This document shows positions 58,146 to 64,000 of a stretch of 64,000 nucleotides of DNA, piece by piece. Position numbers and translations under genes: made by a program. Within the stretch, counting starts at the first letter, position 1; every line of letters starts with the position of its first letter. The DNA is from F23-B02 sp963650165. GTDB lineage: Bacteria; Bacillota; Clostridia; Oscillospirales; Oscillospiraceae. The notes below the pieces were generated by a model. The model had not been told where the DNA came from, ran no database searches, and worked only from the letters and a program-made list of their open reading frames with translations. The stretch covers positions 62,001 through 126,000 of the forward strand of contig CAVJKX010000003.1 of assembly GCA_963650165.1 (NCBI GenBank). Reading direction: 5' to 3'.

Positions 58146-58215
58146 TGATTACACCTCTTCAGTCACCTTCGGTGACAGCTTCCCCTCAAGCTCCGCAAGG
58201 GGAAGCCAGGGGCGC
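58146..58215. repeat. dispersed intergenic hairpin repeat
   Basis: Contains CCTCTTCAGTCACC/GGTGACAGC and GCTTCCCCTC/GGGGAAGC hairpins. This type of element is spread through Oscillospiraceae genomes. The rest of 58216-58320 holds two short CGCCTCTGAAA repeats and no gene. Confidence 0.65.
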
Positions 58216-58320
58216 ACAACATTACTGCTCACTTGCGTTAAGCAGCAGTGTTAATTCGCCTCTGAAAAAACCGGGCACCCGCAGTCTCTGTATAGGTGCA
58301 GACTTAATGCGCCTCTGAAA

Positions 58321-58740
58321 TCACGGCTGGACGGAGTTCTTGATGCTGCCGAGGTAGCTCTGGAGTCCGTTCACGAAGGTCTCGGGAGTCTTGAGAATGC
58401 CCTCAACGTCGCCCTTGTCGTATGCCTGGCCGATGCCCTCGAGCATTGCGACGAAATCGTCGGTAGAGGTCTCAACGCCGCTTTCGACCTTGTCGCCGTA
58501 GGTCCAGAGGTTTTCGAGCTTTATGACGTCGCCGCCGACCTTCTCGCTGACGTTGGCCTTGATCTCGCCGAGCTTTGCGGTGACGGTCGCCTTGGTCTTC
58601 TCAACGGCGGCTGCAAGGCCGCTGTCTGCCTTATCGCTGTCCGCAAGGCTCACCGGCGCAAGCACGACCGCGAAAAGCATAACTGCCGCGAGTACCGCAG
58701 CGAGTATCATAACAGCATTCTTTTTAAGAGTGTTGGTCAT
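58321..58740 (-). CDS. small secreted or membrane-anchored protein
   Basis: 139 aa. An N-terminal signal/anchor (AVMILAAVLAAVMLFAVVLA) precedes a helical soluble region (AVEKTKATVTAKLGEIKANV). TGGAGG is about 10 bases before the ATG at 58740. No family recognised. Confidence 0.68.
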   Translation of the reverse strand: MTNTLKKNAVMILAAVLAAVMLFAVVLAPVSLADSDKADSGLAAAVEKTKATVTAKLGEIKANVSEKVGGDVIKLENLWTYGDKVESGVETSTDDFVAMLEGIGQAYDKGDVEGILKTPETFVNGLQSYLGSIKNSVQP

Positions 58741-58814
58741 TAATTTTACCTCCATTTTTGCTAATTTTGTTTAAGTCTATACTTTTTCCCCTTGATAGTA
58801 TATATTTAAGCATA

Positions 58815-59483
58815 TCATGAGAAGAAATGCAAGAGTTTTTTATTGATTTTAATAAAAATTTTCCACAAGGGTGTTTTTTGTCCCAAAATGAAGGCCAGCT
58901 CACCGAAGATCAGGCCGCCGATGACGTCCGCGATGACGTGCTGCTTTACAAACAGCGTTGACAGGAACACGAGCGCGGTGAACACACCGCAGAAGGCCCT
59001 GTACCCCGGCTTTGCATCGGGCGAGCACAGCGCCTGGCGGAACACGAGATAGGACAGCAGGCAGTGCATCGAGGGGAAGCAGTTGGTGGGAGTGTCGCTG
59101 GTGTAGATGATCGACAGCGCCCAGTCGAACACGTTGCTGCGCGGCAGCTCCGGACGCTCCACGCAGCTCGGGAAGGCGATGAAGATGAAGCCGCAGATGA
59201 GCTCGGCGAAGATCACGCCCGCGAAGTAGTGGAAGCAGCGCTCCTCGTCCTGAAGCGTGATAACATACAGGCCCAGCATCCAGAACAGGAAGGTCGCGGC
59301 GTATACGACCACCCACTCCGTCCGCAGCGGAATGAGCGAATCGATGCTGAGCGTCACGTCCCACGCACGCGAGAAATCGGCAAGCGTTTTCGAGCCGAGC
59401 CACACGATCGCATGCGTCACGCAGATACAAAGCAGCGGCGCAGCGGCGTAGGTATTGATCAATTTTATTTTACTTTTCGGCAT
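58815..59483 (-). CDS. PAP2-family membrane phosphatase
   Basis: 222 aa with about six membrane helices. FPSMHCLLSYLVF gives the PSxH motif and LFVKQHVIADVIGG the S/H...H-x3-D motif of PAP2 enzymes. The KxxxxxxRP motif is less clear (SCVERPELPRS). Probably a lipid phosphatase or undecaprenyl-pyrophosphatase. Confidence 0.8.
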   Translation of the reverse strand: MPKSKIKLINTYAAAPLLCICVTHAIVWLGSKTLADFSRAWDVTLSIDSLIPLRTEWVVVYAATFLFWMLGLYVITLQDEERCFHYFAGVIFAELICGFIFIAFPSCVERPELPRSNVFDWALSIIYTSDTPTNCFPSMHCLLSYLVFRQALCSPDAKPGYRAFCGVFTALVFLSTLFVKQHVIADVIGGLIFGELAFILGQKTPLWKIFIKINKKLLHFFS

Positions 59484-59783
59484 GATATGCTCCTCTTATA
59501 CTAATAAGACTAAAACGCACAGCCAATATAAACGATGCCTCCCGCCATTGTCAAGTTTTTTTCAGACGCGCATTCAGGCTGCGCCTATACGCAGTCCGGC
59601 ATCGGAACACGGGAGGAAAACTACAGCGTTTTGCCTGACGCAAGTGCACGGCAATGTTTTTTGCGGAGCGTCAAATACTGCACCGAAGCCGCAGGCTGCG
59701 AAACATTTTCGGCTCCCCTGGCGTCCCTGTATCGTGCCGCTGTAATATATGTGTAAGTACGGCCCGAATGCGCCTTTAAAATA

Positions 59784-59812
59784 TTGACTGCAAGTTTCTG
59801 CTATGATATACT
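59784..59812 (+). promoter_or_regulatory. promoter for the CBS-domain transporter pair
   Basis: TTGACT (59784-59789), 17-base spacer, TATACT (59807-59812). The rest of 59484-59783 shows no gene I can support. Confidence 0.6.
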
Positions 59813-59865
59813 GAATTTTAATTTACAGGCCGACGGCCTTGCGAATGGAGAGTGTTTGATCCGAA

Positions 59866-61143
59866 ATGGACGATGCCAGTCGATTGTCGCTGATAATCGT
59901 AATTTTGCTGATCCTGTGCGCCGCATATTTTGCTGTCGCGGAGACCTCGTTTGCCTCAGTCTCCCGAGTCAGGATCAAGATCCGCGCCGAGCGCGGCGAG
60001 GCGAAAGCAATACGGGCGCTGAAGGTGCTCGACAACTTTGACCTTGCGATAACGAGCATACTCATATGCACGAATATCGTACACCTTTCCGCGGCGAGCA
60101 TAGCTACGCTTGCCGTGACAAGAATGTTCCCGGGCGTGAGCGGCGCGGTCACGATCAGTACCTTTGTGATGACTCTGGTCGTGTTCTTTGCCGGCGAAAT
60201 GCTGCCCAAGAGCATTGCGAAAAAATACAGCGAGCGGCTGTCTCTGGCAGTTGCGGGATCGCTGTGGTTTTTCATGACCATCCTCAAGCCTCTGGCCTCG
60301 CTGCTGACGGCGATAGGTAACTTCGCGGCAAAGTTTGCCAAGGCAGATCCGCAGATATCCGTCACGGAGGACGAGATATACGACATTATCGAGGACATGA
60401 CCGAGGAGGGCAGCCTGGACGAAGAGCGCGGCGAGCTCATAAGCTCGGCGCTGCAGTTTGCCGAAACGACGGTCGAGAGCATACTGACCTCGCGCGTTGA
60501 CATCGTCGCTCTGGATATAGAGGACTCCGCCGCCGAAATGCTCGGCACCATACGCAGCCAGACGCACAGCCGCCTGCCGGTGTACGAGGGCAGCATCGAC
60601 AATATTATAGGTATACTGTCGATACGCAAATTTATCAAAACATACCTGCGCGAGGGCGTCGATATGGACGTGCGCGCGATACTTGACGAGCCGTACTTCA
60701 TCCACGGCAGCACGAACATTGACGGACTGCTGCCCGAGATGAGCAGGAAGCGGCTGAATATGGCCGTGGTGACCGATAACTACGGCGGAACGCTCGGCAT
60801 AGTCACGGTCGAGGATATCCTCGAGGAGCTCGTCGGCGAGATCTGGGACGAGGACGACGTGGTCGAGGAGCCGTACATAGCTCTGCCGGACGGCGAGTGG
60901 GACTGCACCGCCGAAATGACCGTCAGCGACGTTTTCGAGCTTCTGGAGCTCGACGACGAGAACGACGACGAGTTTACAAACAAGCTTCTGGGCGAGTGGG
61001 CCTATGAGCAGTTTGACTTCATCCCCTCGGTGGGCGACAGCTTTGAGTATGAAAACGTCGCCGTCACCGTGTCGGAAATGCGCGATAAGCGCATACTGCG
61101 GCTGAGGGTGCGCCTCACCGACAAGGGAGGTGAGGAGAAATGA
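59866..61143 (+). CDS. hemolysin-family/CNNM-type transporter (DUF21-CBS-CorC), copy 1
   Basis: 425 aa. DUF21 membrane domain (LIIVILLILCAAYFAVAETS, and FAGEMLPKSIAKKYSERL), two CBS domains (SILTSRVDIVALDIED, HSRLPVYEGSIDNIIGIL, VVTDNYGGTLGIVTVEDILE) and a C-terminal CorC_HlyC domain (FDFIPSVGDSFEYENVAVTV). Probably a Mg/Co ion exporter. GGAGAG is about 14 bases upstream. Confidence 0.88.
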   Translation: MDDASRLSLIIVILLILCAAYFAVAETSFASVSRVRIKIRAERGEAKAIRALKVLDNFDLAITSILICTNIVHLSAASIATLAVTRMFPGVSGAVTISTFVMTLVVFFAGEMLPKSIAKKYSERLSLAVAGSLWFFMTILKPLASLLTAIGNFAAKFAKADPQISVTEDEIYDIIEDMTEEGSLDEERGELISSALQFAETTVESILTSRVDIVALDIEDSAAEMLGTIRSQTHSRLPVYEGSIDNIIGILSIRKFIKTYLREGVDMDVRAILDEPYFIHGSTNIDGLLPEMSRKRLNMAVVTDNYGGTLGIVTVEDILEELVGEIWDEDDVVEEPYIALPDGEWDCTAEMTVSDVFELLELDDENDDEFTNKLLGEWAYEQFDFIPSVGDSFEYENVAVTVSEMRDKRILRLRVRLTDKGGEEK

Positions 61144-62402
61144 TCTGGACCTATGCAGCCGGTATTCTTATCTGCATCATCTTCTCGCACATCTTTTCCT
61201 CGGCCGAGATGTCATACTCCTCTTGCAACCGCATGAGGCTCGAAAGTGCGCGTGACAACGGCTCGAAGCGCGCTGGCATTGCCGTGAAGATAGTCGATAA
61301 CTTTGACGACTCGCTCTCGGCGATACTCATCGGCAACAACCTTGCCAATATCGCAAACTCCTCGCTCGGCTCGCTGCTGGTGCTGGAGCTGTGCAACGGC
61401 GACGACAGCTACGCATGGGTGTCCACGCTCGTTATAACCGTGCTTGTCATCATCTTCGGCGAGACCGTGCCCAAGATCATCGCCAAGGGCAGTGCGAACC
61501 GCCTGGCGCTGACCTATGCCTACTTCGTGCGCGGCCTGACGATAGTGTTCATGCCGCTGATACGCCTCGTGGTCGGGCTGATAAAGCTGCTGACGCTGGG
61601 GCTCAAGGGCGAAAAGGAGGATAACGACGAGGAGGCCGCCGTTGAGGAGCTCTCCTCCATTATCGAGACAGCCGAGGACGAGGACGTGCTCGACGAGGAC
61701 CGCTCCGAGCTCGTTCAGGCGGCGATAGACTTTTCCGATATCATGGCCTCCGAGGTCATGACCGCGCGCGTCGACGTGGTCGCGCTGGATATCGACGAGG
61801 ACGAGGAAGAGCAGCTGCGCGTCATAGAAAACGCGCCGTACTCGCGCATCCCCGTGTACGAGGGCAGCATAGACAACGTGATCGGTGTCCTGTACCTCAA
61901 CCACTTCCTCAAGGCTCTGGCCGGCGACGAGAAGCCGGATATCCGCAGCCTTATCATGCAGCCGTGTTATGTCTACAAGACCATGAAGCTGCCCGCGGTG
62001 CTCACTGAGCTGCGCAAGGCAAAGCAGCATCTTGCCGTCGTCACCGACGAATACGGCGGCACGCTCGGCATCCTCTCGATGGAGGACGTGCTCGAGCAGC
62101 TCGTCGGCGAGATCTGGGACGATACGGACGAGATAAAGGAAGAGATATTCGAGCGCTCCGGCGGCGAGCTTGAGCTCGACGGCGACATGAGCATATCCGA
62201 TTTCCTCGACCTTGTAGGCATCCGCGAACGCGATTTTGACGCCGAGAGCGAGACCGTCGGCGGATGGACGATCGAAATGTTCGGTTCCTTCCCCTCGGTG
62301 GGCGACAGCTTCGATTTTAAGGATCTGCACATCACGGTCCTCGAAATGGACGGACTGCGGGTGGAAAAGATCCTTGTCGTGAAGACTCCGGAGACGAATT
62401 GA
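61140..62402 (+). CDS. hemolysin-family/CNNM-type transporter (DUF21-CBS-CorC), copy 2
   Basis: 420 aa paralogue of the preceding gene with the same domain order: IFSHIFSSAEMSYSSCNRMR, FGETVPKIIAKGSANRL, YSRIPVYEGSIDNVIGVLYL, VVTDEYGGTLGILSMEDVLE and GSFPSVGDSFDFKDLHI. The start overlaps the previous stop by 4 bp, suggesting a heteromer or duplicated exporter. Confidence 0.88.
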   Translation: MIWTYAAGILICIIFSHIFSSAEMSYSSCNRMRLESARDNGSKRAGIAVKIVDNFDDSLSAILIGNNLANIANSSLGSLLVLELCNGDDSYAWVSTLVITVLVIIFGETVPKIIAKGSANRLALTYAYFVRGLTIVFMPLIRLVVGLIKLLTLGLKGEKEDNDEEAAVEELSSIIETAEDEDVLDEDRSELVQAAIDFSDIMASEVMTARVDVVALDIDEDEEEQLRVIENAPYSRIPVYEGSIDNVIGVLYLNHFLKALAGDEKPDIRSLIMQPCYVYKTMKLPAVLTELRKAKQHLAVVTDEYGGTLGILSMEDVLEQLVGEIWDDTDEIKEEIFERSGGELELDGDMSISDFLDLVGIRERDFDAESETVGGWTIEMFGSFPSVGDSFDFKDLHITVLEMDGLRVEKILVVKTPETN

Positions 62403-62440
62403 GTCTCTTGCCTTCTCCTTCGATCGGAAGAAATGTAATT

Positions 62441-62478
62441 AAGACAGTGCAGCTTTTCAGTCTGCACTGTCTTTTTTA
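62441..62478. terminator. terminator, reverse copy of the dispersed hairpin
   Basis: AAGACAGTGCAG/CTGCACTGTCTT stem followed by TTTTACG. It is the reverse-oriented counterpart of the 58082-58117 element. Confidence 0.75.
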
Positions 62479-62577
62479 CGTTTATTATTAAATTCACTTC
62501 TGCTTTTGGCGCACTCATATTACGCGAAACGCCGCGGTTTCCTCCCCTGTCCCGATATCGGGCTACAGCAATAAGCC

Positions 62578-62970
62578 TCAATGCGCCTTCAAAAAAGAGC
62601 CGATGAGCTCGAGATCTATCCTGCCTCCGGGGCCGCGGACGGTGTAGACATGACCGGCATGGATGATCGTCCTGCCGTCGCCGAGGGCGGTTAGCCTGTC
62701 CATGCAGCGGCCGTCGGCGCCGAACCAGATGAGCGCATACGACCAGCCGTCGGTATCGAGCCTGCCCGCCTCCCTGAATTTGAGCGAGTTTAAGCTGTCG
62801 CTTATGCGTTTTATGCTTCCGGGATCGCGCAGCTCGACGGTCCTGCCCGTGACTCCGGATATGATATCCAGTCTGCTCGCCTTGCCGATGCCGAGCGTCA
62901 TGGTTTCCGCGCATCCCGTAAGCGACAGGATGAGCACGGCGGCAAAAACGAGCGCAAGTATTCTTTTCAC
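62578..62970 (-). CDS. small lipoprotein
   Basis: 130 aa. Signal with lipobox LSLTGC near residues 15-20. The body is beta-rich (VYTVRGPGGRIDLELIGSFL). GTG start at 62970 behind AAGGAGG. Transcribed from the kinase side. Unknown role. Confidence 0.75.
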   Translation of the reverse strand: MKRILALVFAAVLILSLTGCAETMTLGIGKASRLDIISGVTGRTVELRDPGSIKRISDSLNSLKFREAGRLDTDGWSYALIWFGADGRCMDRLTALGDGRTIIHAGHVYTVRGPGGRIDLELIGSFLKAH

Positions 62971-63097
62971 ACCCAATGCCTCCTTCCCTTCGACGCTTAG
63001 ACGAACGGACGGCAAAAAGGTTCCGCAATTTTTTAAAGGCGAATTTGCGCACCTGCGGATACGGATATCTCCGGCAGCACCGATCCGCCCCCCGGAG

Positions 63098-64000
63098 CTA
63101 CTCGGCAGGGTCCAGAGCGTAGCCGCTGAGATCTATGCGTATCTCCGTGCCATGTCCGGGCTCGGATACGGCGGAGATCGGGTGGCCGAGATTATTGCAG
63201 ACGCGGCGGCACAGATACAGGCCGAGACCGCTTGCACGCATATCGTCGCGGCCGTTGCGGCCGGTGTAGCCCTTTTCGAAAATGCGCGGCAGATCCTCGG
63301 GCGCGATGCCGATGCCGCTGTCGCGTATGCACAGGGTCTTGGCCGGGGAAAGGTATATCCTCACGCTGCCCTCGCGCGTGTATTTCAGCGAATTGGAAAG
63401 CACCTGCTCGAGGACGAAGGCCAGCCACTTCTCGTCGCTGACGACGCGCGCACCGGTCGGCTCGAGCTCAAGGCTCAGACGCTTTGAGATAAACTCTCCG
63501 GCGAATTTCTTCACCGCGCGCCGTATCAGCGGGTCGAGCTCAAACTCGCGCAGGACGTAGTCGCTGCTCTCGGAGTCGAGCCGGATATACGCCAGCGCCA
63601 TTTCGGCGTAGCGCTCGATGCGTCCGAGGTCGGACGACAGGCGGCGCGACTCGGGCGTGTCGTAATCCTGAAGCGTCAGGCGCATGGACGCGATCGGCGT
63701 CTTTATCTGATGCACCCACACGGTGTAGTAATCGAGCATGTCGCTCTGCCGGCGCTGCGACGCGCGGCTGATGCTCTCGCGGCTGTCGGCCAAAAGCGCA
63801 ATGATACGCCGGTAATCGGCATCGTCGATGCTCCGTGCGGGCGGCAGCATTTTCGCCTCGGCGGCGGTGAGCTCCGTGAGCGACAGAAACTCCGCGTGGC
63901 GGCGCTTTACCCGCGCAAAATCGGTGACGGCAAAGCCCAGCGCCAGAACGAGGCACAGCGCCGCGGGGTACGCCGCCGCGATCAGCGGCAGCCCGTACAG
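63098..64000 (-). CDS. sensor histidine kinase (BceS/YvcQ-like), N-terminus outside window
   Basis: At least 301 codons are visible, open to the window edge. A membrane helix (AAYPAALCLVLALGFAVTDF) leads to the phosphorylation box WVHQIKTPIASMRLTLQDYD. The ATPase has LSNSLKYTREG (N box), DSGIGIAPEDL (G1) and GLGLYLCRRVCNNLG (G2). The HQIKTP box and short sensor fit kinases that respond to antimicrobial peptides via ABC transporters. Confidence 0.88.
   Translation of the reverse strand: MYGLPLIAAAYPAALCLVLALGFAVTDFARVKRRHAEFLSLTELTAAEAKMLPPARSIDDADYRRIIALLADSRESISRASQRRQSDMLDYYTVWVHQIKTPIASMRLTLQDYDTPESRRLSSDLGRIERYAEMALAYIRLDSESSDYVLREFELDPLIRRAVKKFAGEFISKRLSLELEPTGARVVSDEKWLAFVLEQVLSNSLKYTREGSVRIYLSPAKTLCIRDSGIGIAPEDLPRIFEKGYTGRNGRDDMRASGLGLYLCRRVCNNLGHPISAVSEPGHGTEIRIDLSGYALDPAE

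Noticed and set aside
59535..59756. 73-codon frame upstream of the CBS transporter pair
   Set aside because: No ribosome site, no recognisable fold and poor composition.

Overview
The window looks like a chromosomal segment of a G+C-rich gut clostridium (Oscillospiraceae/Ruminococcaceae type). The housekeeping set (an MtaB-type methylthiotransferase, cysteine desulfurase, AI-2E exporter, DacF-like carboxypeptidase, HflX, FolD, YmdB plus an SbcD/SbcC-like pair, DUF378, a BceS-like kinase), ATG/GTG/TTG starts behind GGAGG-type ribosome sites, and intergenic hairpin repeats all fit Clostridia. The species cannot be fixed from this alone.

Host genes fill 1-8.1 kb and 49.8-64 kb. Between them lies one apparently complete temperate contractile-tail prophage, 8428-49768, integrated into the 3' end of a tRNA-Arg(ACG). 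A 29-bp core is repeated exactly at both ends, and paired TGTCGTAAAA motifs inside each end look like integrase arm sites. The host DNA just left of attL carries a 130-bp tandem duplication that includes tRNA-end fragments, suggesting earlier integration events at the same site.

Prophage layout, left to right: integrase and a membrane-anchored HTH protein; a structured RNA with a consensus promoter and UUCG terminator, next to a PBECR-like nuclease gene; a CI-type repressor with divergent promoters and three operators (11.3-11.9 kb); an early region with Gp157, Rad52-like, NinB-like, HNH-like, SSB and DUF6291 proteins, an octapeptide-repeat protein, a SleB-like hydrolase, a DNA methyltransferase with an altered SAM motif, and many small genes (11.9-20.7 kb); an ArpU/RinA-type activator and probable late promoter (20.7-21.2 kb); packaging and head genes interrupted by a reverse-strand HicAB pair and an A+T-rich cassette that gives the MuF head protein a zincin-like tail (21.4-31.6 kb); a PBSX/Xkd-like sheath, tube, frameshifted chaperone, tape measure and baseplate (31.6-40 kb); fibre-like genes that include a lipoate-ligase-like protein, with endolysin and holin (40-46.9 kb); and a separate five-gene module of unknown role after a strong terminator (47.3-49.6 kb).

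The most interesting points are the MuF-zincin fusion with its possible downstream immunity genes, the small RNA beside the PBECR gene, the lipoate-ligase-like tail protein, the ice-nucleation-like octapeptide protein, the slippery heptamer A AAA AAC at the end of the tail chaperone gene, the HicAB insertion between the terminase genes, and the terminal five-gene module.
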